A stretch of DNA of 62,669 nt from the NCBI GenBank assembly GCA_028150825.1, contig JAOGIM010000009.1, forward strand, positions 1-62,669, written 5' to 3'. The notes below the pieces were generated by a model, which did not search any database, was not told the DNA's origin, and saw only the letters and a program-made list of their open reading frames with translations. This document shows, piece by piece, positions 9,443-18,735 of this stretch. The position numbers were made by a program, and so were the translations under genes. The number at the start of each line of letters is the position of its first letter. The first letter of the stretch is position 1. This stretch comes from Paracoccaceae bacterium (GTDB lineage: Bacteria > Pseudomonadota > Alphaproteobacteria > Rhodobacterales > Rhodobacteraceae).

Positions 9443-9992
9443 CTGGTCGTACCTCGGTGACCTCAGGAATATAATGGCGAAGTAGGTTTTCGATACCCAT
9501 TTTCAAAGTCATCGTCGAGGAGGGGCAGCCTGCGCAGGCACCTTGCATTTGGAGATACACGATACCTTTGTCAAAGCCATAAAACGTTATGTCACCACCG
9601 TCTTGGGCAACTGCTGGACGCACGCGGCTATCAAGTAGTTCTTTTATTTGGTCCACAACAACACCGTCTTCTCCATCATGGTCTGCATGGCCCGATGCGA
9701 CGGCATCTTCAAGCATCACGGGCTTGCCTGATTGGAAATGCTCCATAATAACACCCAAAAGGGCTGGTTTTACATGGTCCCAGTCGGTTGTGTCGTTTTT
9801 TGTGATCGTGACAAAATCTCGGCCAAAAAATACTCCGACCACACCTGAAACACTGAAGACTCTTGCAGCTAACGGCGATATCTCAGCAGCTTCTGCAGAG
9901 GGGAAGTCTGCTGTTCCATTTTCAAGAACTGTTTGTCCGGGAAGGAATTTCAATGTTGCCGGGTTTGGGGTTGATTCAGTCTGAATGAACAT
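9432..9992 (-). CDS. NifU/Nfu-type iron-sulfur cluster carrier protein
   Basis: The 186-residue protein has an N-terminal Nfu_N domain (MFIQTESTPNPATLKFLPG, residues 1-19, characteristic) and a C-terminal NifU domain ending with the cluster-binding CAGCPSSTMTLKMGIE near residues 149-164. It should carry 4Fe-4S clusters to apo-enzymes, like NfuA or mitochondrial NFU1. The acidic linker (DHDGEDGVVVD) is normal. The ribosome site AAAGGAG lies seven bases upstream. A strong promoter preceded by an Irr-type box sits directly upstream, so expression is probably iron-responsive. It heads the nfuA-tsaB-rimI unit. Confidence 0.92.
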   Translation of the reverse strand: MFIQTESTPNPATLKFLPGQTVLENGTADFPSAEAAEISPLAARVFSVSGVVGVFFGRDFVTITKNDTTDWDHVKPALLGVIMEHFQSGKPVMLEDAVASGHADHDGEDGVVVDQIKELLDSRVRPAVAQDGGDITFYGFDKGIVYLQMQGACAGCPSSTMTLKMGIENLLRHYIPEVTEVRPVDT

Positions 9993-10017
9993 TTAGCACT
10001 CCTTTTACGTTAAAAAT

Positions 10018-10046
10018 ATTATGGGTATTCTCTAAACTCATGTCAA
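10018..10046 (-). promoter_or_regulatory. Predicted sigma-70 promoter of nfu-tsaB-rimI
   Basis: Reading the minus strand, TTGACA (10041-10046) is separated by exactly 17 bases from CATAAT (10018-10023), a near-consensus promoter. It lies about 30 bases upstream of the nfu start codon. Confidence 0.7.
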
Positions 10047-10049
10047 GAG

Positions 10050-10066
10050 TTTAGAATGATTCTAAT
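10050..10066. promoter_or_regulatory. Putative Irr-binding iron control element (ICE)
   Basis: TTTAGAA-TGA-TTCTAAT is an almost perfect 7-3-7 palindrome. It matches the Irr (iron response regulator) motif described for alphaproteobacteria, TTTAGAA-N3-TTCTAAA, with one mismatch at the last base. It abuts the -35 hexamer of the nfu promoter on its upstream side. An overlapping 7-bp inverted repeat, TAAACTC-N7-GAGTTTA (10033-10053), shares half of the site. Confidence 0.6.
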
Positions 10067-10464
10067 CTAAAATTTCAACCTTCAAGTAGATCCCAAATAT
10101 TACCAATTTTATTTAGGAATTTGACAATAATGCGGTAGGTTTTGTATCGCAAACCTTCCAAAAATATAACGCCACGCTCTTAGAATGTCGCATATTTATT
10201 GGCAAAATTGTCAACATAAAGGAAGAGAAAGATCCATCCTTTTCCTTGTTGTCCGATGGCTTGATATTGCGTAGAACCATTGGCTTTCCCAAAGAGTAAG
10301 CCAAATTTGGTATGCTCACAGGCTTTATGGCGACCCAGCGTTTGTCCTAGTTAAATTTCTCATCCGCACTTGGAACAAAGCCAAGTGACTGAGTATAAAA
10401 AACAGTTGTGTCATAATCCTGTACGAGTAGTGTTAAGAGTTCCATTAACTTTTTGCTTATATCA
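10067..10464. other. Spacer without recognisable gene
   Basis: About 400 bases separate the nfu regulatory region from the stop of the universal stress protein gene. A plus-strand frame stays open for roughly 55 codons (about 10130-10295), including FIGKIVNIKEEKDPSFSLLSDGL, but it lacks a start and ends in stops. I could not assign it to a family; it may be a decayed gene. Confidence 0.4.
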
Positions 10465-10920
10465 TCAAGTTATTGCATCAAGTCGCTCTTTTGACAGATC
10501 ACCGGGAACGATCGTAATGGGAATTGGGAGTGATCCTGAACTTTTCGTCAACTGACTAATCAATGGTCCTGGTCCCTTTTTATCCGTTCCAGCCCCCAAG
10601 ACGAGTACTCCTATTTTGGGATCATCTCTTACTTGTTCCAAAATTTCTGGTACGGGTTCGCCTTCACGAATGACAAGCTTGGGATGAATGCCCTGCCGAT
10701 CACGCATCCACTTGGAAAAGACTTCAAAATGCGCATTTATGCGTTCACGCGTTTCCTGGCGCATAATATCGCTGACCCCAATCCAGTGATTGAACTCTTC
10801 CGGAGGTATGACAGCCAGTATTTCGACACCGCCACCAGTTTTGGCAGCTCGCATCGCGGCAAACCGCATCGCATTGAGACATTCACGACTATCGTCAAGA
10901 ATTACTAAAAATTTCCGCAT
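10465..10920 (-). CDS. Universal stress protein, UspA family
   Basis: This 151-residue protein has the UspA fold: MRKFLVILDDSRECLNAMRFAAMRA at the N-terminus, then VEILAVIPPEEFNHW and a C-terminal VLVLGAGTDKKGPGPLISQL that occupies the place of the ATP-loop G-x2-G-x9-G(S/T). The start was placed at the ATG preceded by GGGGAGG eight bases upstream; a reading frame 33 codons longer overlaps the aminotransferase gene and has no support. UspA proteins are cytoplasmic stress-response factors with ill-defined activity. It is followed by the nfu-tsaB-rimI unit, as in other Rhodobacterales. Confidence 0.85.
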   Translation of the reverse strand: MRKFLVILDDSRECLNAMRFAAMRAAKTGGGVEILAVIPPEEFNHWIGVSDIMRQETRERINAHFEVFSKWMRDRQGIHPKLVIREGEPVPEILEQVRDDPKIGVLVLGAGTDKKGPGPLISQLTKSSGSLPIPITIVPGDLSKERLDAIT

Positions 10921-10991
10921 TTCTTGAACCTCCCCTAACATAAGATGCGCTAACTGGCCTGCCCAAGCAACGATGAAATTATACACATATT

Positions 10992-11861
10992 TTATTTTGC
11001 CTTCGTGGTTGCAGCCCAATCCCAGTATAAGCTGCGTGCCTTCTTAGTAATTGGCCCAACTTGATATTGGCGTTCATCGAAAGCCGTAATAGGAGTAATC
11101 TTATTCATGTTGCCAGACATAAAAACTTCATCAGCGTCCTCAAAATCCTGAAAAGTCAAAACTGTTTGATGCACTTTAATGCCCTCTGCAGAAAAATTTT
11201 CCATATGGCGGGCTCGTGTTATTCCGGCAAGAAACGTTCCGTTTGCAACGGGAGTGAACACCTCACCGTCTTTTGCCATGAATATATTTGCAGTCGCAGT
11301 CTCGGCCACGTTGCCCATTGCATCGGCCACCAAAGCATTGTGAAACCCTTTTGATCTGGCCTCGATCAACATCCGGGCATTGTTGGGATAAAGACAGCCT
11401 GCTTTTGCGTTGACCACTGCATCCTCTAAGACTGGTCTGCGAAAATTGGTGCGGGTCAAAGTGGCGCTAGCCGTTTCTGGCGCAAGTGGAATTTCCTCTA
11501 GGCAAATTGCAAAGCCAACACTTTCACTACTTGGTGCTATGGTCGTCTCGTCCCCATCCAATCCCCAATACATTGGGCGAATGTAGACAGCGGCATCTTT
11601 TGTGTAGGTTTTTAGGCCTTCGTGGATGATGCCTACCATTTCTTGGGCGGGTATATTTGGTCCCAGCATCATAGCTCTAGCAGAATTATTTACTCTTTCG
11701 CAATGTGCCAAAAGATCTGGAATAACGCCATTAAAATAGCGTGCCCCGTCAAACACGCTCGAGCCCAGCCATGTTCCATGATCGGCGGCTCGCATGACTG
11801 CAACATCTTCTTTATGCCAACGGCCTTGGAAGTATGTGCGTATATTTTTACCTGTTACCAT
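10992..11861 (-). CDS. Branched-chain amino acid aminotransferase, class IV PLP enzyme
   Basis: The 289-residue product is a fold-IV aminotransferase. The PLP lysine lies in AVVNAKAGCLYPNNARMLIEA, with the family YxN pattern behind it, and ETATANIFM and GITRARHMENF are conserved family segments. It would interconvert Leu, Ile and Val with their 2-oxo acids. I start at the ATG reading MVTGKNIRTYFQG, the usual N-terminus of the family, rather than 13 codons earlier. It lies in the same direction as the usp gene, 71 bases away. A D-amino-acid transaminase or aminodeoxychorismate lyase is a less likely alternative given the length and motifs. Confidence 0.85.
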   Translation of the reverse strand: MVTGKNIRTYFQGRWHKEDVAVMRAADHGTWLGSSVFDGARYFNGVIPDLLAHCERVNNSARAMMLGPNIPAQEMVGIIHEGLKTYTKDAAVYIRPMYWGLDGDETTIAPSSESVGFAICLEEIPLAPETASATLTRTNFRRPVLEDAVVNAKAGCLYPNNARMLIEARSKGFHNALVADAMGNVAETATANIFMAKDGEVFTPVANGTFLAGITRARHMENFSAEGIKVHQTVLTFQDFEDADEVFMSGNMNKITPITAFDERQYQVGPITKKARSLYWDWAATTKAK

Positions 11862-12579
11862 ATTTTGCTCTATTCTAAAATGTCGCCCAAAAAAGGGCAA
11901 ATCAATTGGTGATGTCGGTATTCAACAGCCTCTTACCTTCTCATTGAGTGGGACAAAGTCAACCAGTTTTCTAATGCGACGTTAGGCGACATAAGGCGTA
12001 TGTCCGAAAATAACCCTTTCTAGGGTACCTTAAACTTGTTAAGCGCGACGGAATGAACGAGATATTACCGGCAACTTTGCGTACTGTTCAGGTTACCAAT
12101 CTGTCTATATCTGTATTATTATATCTACCTTTTTATAGCAGACTGAAACGCTATCATAAAGACGAACGAATAACTTAATAAAATGCATAAGGGGTTGATT
12201 GGCAAACCTTAGTTCTACCCATGAAATCAGACGAAGGGCAATAATTACCAAACTGGCTTAGACTGCAAAATATGGGATAATATCGGAACCACCCATCATT
12301 CTAAATAGAATGATCAGTCCCGTCCCAAGTTTTAGATTAACAATCTTGTGAAGGTCACTTTGCAAAGTGGCTAAACGCTCAAAAGCTTGGACAGAAAATA
12401 CACTATTTGAAATTCTATTCACAGCAGAAGCGCACGCCAAGAGTTCTCTGGTCAAACCATTGGCTCAAAGTAGAAAAGTCATTGAAAGTACATTACCTTC
12501 CATTTTTTAAATCAAAAGTTTGCAAAAATACTGATTCTGCACGATGATTAAGTAACACGTCACCCAGATCAACGTTGTT
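11862..12579. other. Spacer without recognisable gene
   Basis: About 700 bases between the aminotransferase start and the trpS stop contain only short open stretches with no family resemblance I can recognise. A MarR-type regulator is often found beside this aminotransferase in related bacteria, but no helix-turn-helix remnant was identified here. Confidence 0.4.
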
Positions 12580-13620
12580 TTATGGTTGTAATATTCCCAC
12601 GATCTCATACGTTTCCTTCAAAACTGGGGCTGCGATGGCTCTGGCTTTGTCGGCCCCTTTTGCTAAGACGCGATCAATTTCAGATGTGTCTTTCATTAGG
12701 CGCGTCATTTCTTGTGAAATAGGCGAAAGCTTTTCAATCGCGCGGTCTACAAGCATCGGCTTGAATTCTGAGAATTTTTTGCCTCCAACATTTGAGAGGA
12801 CGTCGGAAACACTCTGGTCGCCCAGGGCGGCATAAATAGATATCAAGTTCTTGGCTTCTGGACGCCTTTCAAGCCCTTCTTCTTCTGAGGGCAACGCATC
12901 AGGATCAGTTTTTGCTTTGCGGAGTTTCTGCGCGATTGTATCAGCTTCATCCCCCATATTAATCCGGCTCAGATCGGAAGGGTCAGATTTTGACATCTTT
13001 TTTGATCCGTCCCGCAGGCTCATAACCCGAGCGGCTGGTCCACCAATCACAGGCTCAATCATTGGAAAAAAATCGACGCTAAAATCGTGGTTAAACTTTG
13101 CTGCAATGTCGCGCGTGAGTTCGAGATGTTGTTTCTGATCATCTCCAACGGGAACATGCGTTGCATGGTAAACTAAAATATCTGCCGCCATCAGCGCAGG
13201 ATATCCAAATAAACCAAGCGAGGCATTTTCAGAATTTTTACCTGCTTTATCTTTAAACTGGGTCATTCTTTTCATCCATCCCATACGAGTGACGCAGTTA
13301 AAAACCCAGCCAAGTTCTGCATGGGCTGAAACGCCTGACTGGTTGAATAGAATAGACTTATCTGGATCAATGCCGGCCGCTATAAAAAATGCTGCGAGTT
13401 CGCGCGTGTTGTGCTTTAATTTTTGGGGATCTTGCCAGGTTGTGATGGCATGCAAGTCGACCATGCAATATATCGTCTCATAATCTTCCTGTTGCATTTG
13501 AACAAATCGTTTAACTGCTCCAAGGTAATTTCCAAGGGTCAGTCCACCCGTGGGTTGGATACCTGAAAAAACGCGTTTTTTAAAAGCGTCGTTTGAGTGC
13601 TTTTGAACCGCATCCGACAT
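12580..13620 (-). CDS. trpS: Tryptophanyl-tRNA synthetase
   Basis: This 346-residue class Ic aminoacyl-tRNA synthetase charges tRNA-Trp. The HIGH-equivalent motif is [13 protein letters not shown] near residues 22-34, and the KMSKS loop is present as [10 protein letters not shown] near residue 208. VDLHAIT and [15 protein letters not shown] are further TrpS hallmarks. Length is normal. It is divergent from the rhomboid-like gene, with an 80-base spacer that must hold both promoters. Confidence 0.95.
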   Translation of the reverse strand: MSDAVQKHSNDAFKKRVFSGIQPTGGLTLGNYLGAVKRFVQMQQEDYETIYCMVDLHAITTWQDPQKLKHNTRELAAFFIAAGIDPDKSILFNQSGVSAHAELGWVFNCVTRMGWMKRMTQFKDKAGKNSENASLGLFGYPALMAADILVYHATHVPVGDDQKQHLELTRDIAAKFNHDFSVDFFPMIEPVIGGPAARVMSLRDGSKKMSKSDPSDLSRINMGDEADTIAQKLRKAKTDPDALPSEEEGLERRPEAKNLISIYAALGDQSVSDVLSNVGGKKFSEFKPMLVDRAIEKLSPISQEMTRLMKDTSEIDRVLAKGADKARAIAAPVLKETYEIVGILQP

Positions 13621-13700
13621 GATCTCATTCTCCGTCTGGAAGTTTCACCATAAACCGCTTACCCATAGCGGAAACTATCGTCAAGCAAAGGCCCGCGACC

Positions 13701-14387
13701 ATGTCAGAAAATCCTCCACCCAAGGCGTTTAACCCAATGCCGCCCGTCGTTGTGGCCCTTTTTGGTCTCATTGCGGGCACAGAATTTTTATTTACGTTCG
13801 CAGGCACTGGTATTTTGGGAGGTCCAGATGGAATCGGATGGCGTTATGCGGCGATTGAAAGTTACGGTGTAAACACTGCTCTTTTGGGCTGGATGGTCGA
13901 AAACAATCAATATCCGATTGAGCATCTTGCGCGTTTTGTGAGCTTTTCCTTTTTGCATTCCAGTATGATCAATACGGCCGTTGCCTGCGCGTTATTTCTG
14001 GCGATGGGGAAAATGGTTGGAACGGCCTTTTCAGCTGTGGCTGTTTTGGTGTTTTTCTTCGTCTCTGCAGGGATGGGGGCTCTTTGCTATTCGCTCGCAG
14101 TTCCCGAGGGAGGATGGCTGTTTGGTTCATTCACGGGGATTTATGGTCTTATTGGCGCTTATACGTTCATTGTTTGGGTGTCCTTGCGGGTCCAGAATGC
14201 GCCGCAAGGACAGGCGTTCTACCTAATAACAATCTTGATGGGCGTTCAACTGGGATTTGGGATTATTTTGGGTGATAATGACAGTTGGATTGCGGATTTG
14301 ACCGCTTTTGTGACTGGTTTCATTCTATCGTTCTTTTTTATCCCTGGTGGTTTTGACAGTGTGCTGTCTCTGTTTCGCAAATCCTAA
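13701..14387 (+). CDS. Rhomboid-family membrane protein, probably non-catalytic
   Basis: The 228-residue product has six hydrophobic segments and the rhomboid layout, including ARFVSFSFLHSSMINTAVACALFLAMGKMVG (the HxxxxHxxxN-like region of helix 2). The catalytic serine motif GxSGxxxGL is replaced by GSFTGIYGL, where the serine position is Phe. The expected histidine of the last core helix (H-x-x-G/A-F-x-x-G) is Asp in ADLTAFVTGF. Both residues of the catalytic dyad therefore appear absent, which makes this a rhomboid pseudoprotease candidate. Its 3' end overlaps the murJ end on the other strand by four bases. Confidence 0.8.
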   Translation: MSENPPPKAFNPMPPVVVALFGLIAGTEFLFTFAGTGILGGPDGIGWRYAAIESYGVNTALLGWMVENNQYPIEHLARFVSFSFLHSSMINTAVACALFLAMGKMVGTAFSAVAVLVFFFVSAGMGALCYSLAVPEGGWLFGSFTGIYGLIGAYTFIVWVSLRVQNAPQGQAFYLITILMGVQLGFGIILGDNDSWIADLTAFVTGFILSFFFIPGGFDSVLSLFRKS

Positions 14388-15916
14388 GAACGTCGCATTG
14401 ATCTGCTAATATCCCTTAGAGCCAGGCCGCCAGTCAATTGGGCAAAGATTCCGTAGATAATTATACCGGAAAAGATTATACCCGCTCCGTAAACTACGCG
14501 CATCAGAGATGTTTCGATCATCGGACCGAGATATAAGTCGCTAGTCCATAAAACTGCGCCCATTCCGAGCGAGGCTATCGCAATGCGTACAAACCGGCCC
14601 TTTATTTGTGCATCAAATCTTGTAATATCCCCAAACTGGTGCGCGCCATTGCTCAGCAATATAACCATTACCCAAGAGGAAACAGACGTTGCCACTGCGG
14701 CTGATATCCATCCTAAATATGGCATAAGGCCGACTGCCAATACTGCATTCACGATCATAGCCAAGGCGGCATAACGAAAGGGCCTTTTGGTATCTTCGCA
14801 GGCAAAATAAAGTGGTTGAATCAGTTTTTGAAGAATAAAAGCTGGCAAGCCAAGACCGTATATTGCACATGCAAATGCAATCGCTTCAGCGTCACTGCGC
14901 CCAGTTGCACCGTGTTCAAAAAGGGCAGAAACCAATGGTAAAGGAACAATAAAAAGAGCAACTGCCGCAGGAAAAGTCAGCGCAAAACTTATTTCACTTG
15001 CGCGGCAAAAAGCCGTTTTTGCACCGATATCATCGTTTGCTTGCAAGCGTCTGGATAGTTCTGGAAGCAAGACAATGCCGACGGCAATTCCGACAACACC
15101 CAAGGGCAATTGATAAAGCCGATCTGCTCCATAAAGCCAACTAACAGCGCCTGGAAAAAAACTCGCGACAATTTGTCCAACCAATAAATTGATCTGGACC
15201 ACGCCATTGGCCAAGGCCGCCGGTATTGCAACTTTTAGCAGATGGCCCATGTCTGGACTTATACGCGGGCGAGCCACTTTGATGTTTATACCACTCTTTT
15301 TCACCATGCTCCACAGAAGGATCAGCTGGACAAAACCGGCCAAGGGGATCGACCAGACGAGGTATGTGATTGCAGATTGTGCCGAGAACCAAGCGAGCCC
15401 AAGCGCTAATATGATCAAAATATTTAAGACTATAGGTGCAGCGGCGGCCATGGCAAAATGACCTTTTGCATTTAGGACGCCTGATAATAAAGCCGCAAGC
15501 GAGACCAGAAAAATATAGGGAAAGACAATACGGCTATATTGAACGGTCAAATCAAATCTAGCATCTTGTGAAAACCCACTAGCGGTTGCCCACACCAAGG
15601 CAGGCATGAAAATCATTGCCGTAGCCGTAAAAAAAATCAAAATAAAGGCGAGCCATCCCATTGATTGGCTGACAAACCCGTCCGGATCTTGGCCATTTTC
15701 AATACGCTTTGATAACATCGGTACAAAGGCTGCATTAAAGGCACCTTCTGCAAAAAAGCGTCTAAACAAATTTGGAAGGCGAAAGGCCACAATAAAGGCG
15801 TCTAGGATCGGGCCCACTCCGATCAAAGCATAGAATATAACTTCACGTCCCATACCTAGGATCCGGCTCAAAAGAGTCCAAACGCCAACGGTCATGATAT
15901 TCCTGAACAAATGCAT
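14384..15916 (-). CDS. murJ: Lipid II flippase MurJ (MviN)
   Basis: The 510-residue integral membrane protein belongs to the MOP superfamily and flips lipid II for peptidoglycan synthesis. The N-terminus has SRILGMGREVIFYALIG and LPNLFRRFFAEGAFNAAFVP, diagnostic for MurJ, and about 14 helices follow. Length is typical. It lies five bases after glnD in the same direction, the conserved glnD-murJ pairing of alphaproteobacteria. Confidence 0.95.
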   Translation of the reverse strand: MHLFRNIMTVGVWTLLSRILGMGREVIFYALIGVGPILDAFIVAFRLPNLFRRFFAEGAFNAAFVPMLSKRIENGQDPDGFVSQSMGWLAFILIFFTATAMIFMPALVWATASGFSQDARFDLTVQYSRIVFPYIFLVSLAALLSGVLNAKGHFAMAAAAPIVLNILIILALGLAWFSAQSAITYLVWSIPLAGFVQLILLWSMVKKSGINIKVARPRISPDMGHLLKVAIPAALANGVVQINLLVGQIVASFFPGAVSWLYGADRLYQLPLGVVGIAVGIVLLPELSRRLQANDDIGAKTAFCRASEISFALTFPAAVALFIVPLPLVSALFEHGATGRSDAEAIAFACAIYGLGLPAFILQKLIQPLYFACEDTKRPFRYAALAMIVNAVLAVGLMPYLGWISAAVATSVSSWVMVILLSNGAHQFGDITRFDAQIKGRFVRIAIASLGMGAVLWTSDLYLGPMIETSLMRVVYGAGIIFSGIIIYGIFAQLTGGLALRDISRSMRRS

Positions 15917-15921
15917 CGCTG

Positions 15922-18735
15922 TTATCCAATGGCCCTTTCAGCACCCAATTCTATAGCTTCAAGCAATTTTTTCTCCAGAGTGCGTTGTTTGCCTTGACTA
16001 TGGAATTTTAGACCAAACATGTCTTTGACATAAAATGTGTCCACAACTTGCGCTCCATAGGTAGCAATTACGGCCGAGTTAATGTAGACATTTGCATTTG
16101 CCAAAGTTCGTGTAAGGTCAAATAAAAGTCCTGCACGATCACGCGTATCAACTTCTATAATAGTGTAAATTTCAGAGCCGTCATTATTAAAGGTAATAGA
16201 TGTTCCAACTTTGAAAGCGCGCTCGCGTTTTTTCAGCTTATCCTTATCTTTAATTGCATCTCGAGCAACCACTTCCCCTTTCAGTGTTTTGTAAATTATT
16301 TCTCTTAATCTGGACATCCGGCTCGCGTCGTAGGGGTGGCCTTCGGAATCCTGCACCCAAAATACCGATGTGGCGAAGCCATCTGTACTTGTGTAGCTGC
16401 GCGCATCAACCACATTAGCCCCAACCAACGCTAAAGCGCCGGAGAGGCGCGAAAAAACACCAGGGTGATCAAAAAGGGCAAAACAAATACGCGTCGCATC
16501 GCGATCAATATCAGGATGTAAATCAATGTGGATTTCACTCTCCTTAAGGTTTCGCAAAAGATTGGCAAAGATGATATGTGTCGTGACATGCAGACCCTGC
16601 CAATACGGTGGGTAATGGCGCGCAGTCTCAGTTTTAAGGTCTTTGGTGTCCCAATGTGATAGAGCAGCCCTTAGATTGCCTTTAGCCTTTGTGCCTCTTG
16701 TTTCTCGATTGAGATCTTCTAGTCCGGTCTCTAACGCATTTGCGGTTTGCCGGTAAAGTTCGCGAATAAGGACCGCTTTCCAGTTGTTCCAGCTGTTTGG
16801 TCCAACGCCGCGAATGTCGCAGACAGTTAAGACCGTCAGTAGATCTAGACGTTTGACGTTCTGGACTGCTTTGGCGAAATCCCTGATAGTGCGCGGGTCT
16901 GAAATATCCCGCTTTTGGGCCATATCTGACATCAAAAGATGATATCTGACCAGCCACTCTACTGTATCGACATCTGACTTTGAAAGCCCAAGCCGCTGGG
17001 ACACTACTCTTGAAATTCTTGCTCCTAGAATCGAGTGGTCTTCTTTGCGGCCTTTGCCAATATCATGCACAAGCAATGCAACATATAGGACTTTGCGATT
17101 GAGCCCACGTTTTAGGATTGAGCTTGCAAGTGGCAGCTCTTCGACAAGCTCTTCGCGCTCAATTTCGGCAAGATTACGGATGCATTGGATCGTATGCTCA
17201 TCCACGGTGTAGCTGTGGTACATGTTAAATTGCATCATTGCGACAATTGGTTCGAACTCGGGTATAAAAGCGGCCAATGCGCCTAATTCGTTCATCCGTC
17301 TAAGCGCCCGCTCTGGATTGCCATGTTTTATCAGGAGGTCCAGAAATATCCTTTGAGCTTCCTTATCCTGACGCAGTTTTTCATCAAACAAATTCAGGTT
17401 CGCTGAGACAAGGCGCATTGCGTCTGGGTGAATGAAAAGGCCCGTGCGCAAGGCTTCTTCGAATAGTTTTAACAGGTTAAGAGGATTTTCTATGAAACTC
17501 CTTGGGGATTTGATCGACAGTCGATTATGCACTATGCTGTAATCAAGTTTTACAACTGGTTTTCGGCGTAGAATTTTTTGTAGAAGTGGCTCTGCTTTAG
17601 CGTGGCTTGCTTCGAGGGACGTTAGAAATATGCGCGTCAGATCGCCAATGTTTGTTGCATGCCGGAAATAGTCTTGCATAAATATCTCAACAGCTCGTCT
17701 CCCACCTTGGTCTTTATAGCCCATTCGGTCTGCAACTTCGACTTGTAAGTCGAAGGTCAGTTGATCAGACGCGCGTCCAGTGGTTAGGTGCAAATGGCTG
17801 CGGACAGCCCATAAAAAACGTTCGGCTGAAGCAAAAACAACATGCTCTTCCTGACTGAAAAGGCTGAGCTCCAAAAGATCGGCAGTGCTTTTGACCCTAT
17901 GAACATATTTTGCAATCCAAAAAAGGGAATGTAGATCGCGCAGGCCGCCTTTGCCCTCTTTGACATTTGGCTCTACCATGTAACGTTGGCCGCCTTGTTT
18001 TATGTGCCGAACCTCGCGTTCACGAAGCTTGGCATCGATAAATTCATTTGTGGTACCGCGAAAAAGGCCAGCCCAGAGTGTCTCTTCGAGCTCTTGCGCA
18101 ATCTCAAGATCACCGCAGATATGTCTTTGCTCAAGCATGGCTGTTCGGATTGTGAAGTCTTCTTTTCCAAGGCGTAGGCATTCTTTGACTGTGCGTGAGG
18201 CATGGCCAATCTTGAGCTTTAGATCCCAAAGGATGTAGAGCATACTTTCGATTATGTTCTTCGACCACGGAGTTTGTTTATACGGTGTCAGAAAAAGTAG
18301 ATCGACATCAGAATGGGGGGCCATTTCTCCACGTCCATATCCACCTACAGCAAGCACTGACAAGCGTTCGCCTTTGGTGGATTCGGATAGTTGATGAAGC
18401 ACTGTTGTCGCCATCATCCACGCTGTATGGATCAAACAATCTGTTAAAAAATTATAGCTTTTATTTAGCTTGTGCGCAGCATTGGGTTGGGCACGGAATT
18501 CACGTGCCAAAGTCTTTTGAGCAGCCTTCTGACGTAAGCGCATGTCATTTATGACAGAAGCTCGAATATCTTTGACTTCGGCACCTGAATCCACAATTTG
18601 CCTTATGCTAACAGCAGCTTCTTCAATGTGGAAAATTTCATTCGGCACGCAAATGAGTAGAGCTTCATCCGGATTAAGTGGGATACGAAATCGCTCAGAA
18701 TGCTGCGCGTCCAAAAGATGTTGGGGCTGAGTCAA
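15922..18735 (-). CDS. glnD: Bifunctional [protein-PII] uridylyltransferase/uridylyl-removing enzyme
   Basis: This 937-residue nitrogen sensor modifies PII proteins according to glutamine level. Domains in order are a nucleotidyltransferase with VGGYGRGEMAPHSDVDLLFL near residue 130, a GlnD-specific linker, an HD domain with HDIGKGRKEDHS near residue 557 for deuridylylation, and two C-terminal ACT domains (from about residue 735) that bind glutamine. All catalytic motifs are intact. The start is a TTG that overlaps the upstream lipoprotein gene by 41 bases; AGG lies just ahead. A GTG about 28 codons downstream is an alternative. Followed by murJ. Confidence 0.94.
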   Translation of the reverse strand: MTQPQHLLDAQHSERFRIPLNPDEALLICVPNEIFHIEEAAVSIRQIVDSGAEVKDIRASVINDMRLRQKAAQKTLAREFRAQPNAAHKLNKSYNFLTDCLIHTAWMMATTVLHQLSESTKGERLSVLAVGGYGRGEMAPHSDVDLLFLTPYKQTPWSKNIIESMLYILWDLKLKIGHASRTVKECLRLGKEDFTIRTAMLEQRHICGDLEIAQELEETLWAGLFRGTTNEFIDAKLREREVRHIKQGGQRYMVEPNVKEGKGGLRDLHSLFWIAKYVHRVKSTADLLELSLFSQEEHVVFASAERFLWAVRSHLHLTTGRASDQLTFDLQVEVADRMGYKDQGGRRAVEIFMQDYFRHATNIGDLTRIFLTSLEASHAKAEPLLQKILRRKPVVKLDYSIVHNRLSIKSPRSFIENPLNLLKLFEEALRTGLFIHPDAMRLVSANLNLFDEKLRQDKEAQRIFLDLLIKHGNPERALRRMNELGALAAFIPEFEPIVAMMQFNMYHSYTVDEHTIQCIRNLAEIEREELVEELPLASSILKRGLNRKVLYVALLVHDIGKGRKEDHSILGARISRVVSQRLGLSKSDVDTVEWLVRYHLLMSDMAQKRDISDPRTIRDFAKAVQNVKRLDLLTVLTVCDIRGVGPNSWNNWKAVLIRELYRQTANALETGLEDLNRETRGTKAKGNLRAALSHWDTKDLKTETARHYPPYWQGLHVTTHIIFANLLRNLKESEIHIDLHPDIDRDATRICFALFDHPGVFSRLSGALALVGANVVDARSYTSTDGFATSVFWVQDSEGHPYDASRMSRLREIIYKTLKGEVVARDAIKDKDKLKKRERAFKVGTSITFNNDGSEIYTIIEVDTRDRAGLLFDLTRTLANANVYINSAVIATYGAQVVDTFYVKDMFGLKFHSQGKQRTLEKKLLEAIELGAERAIG

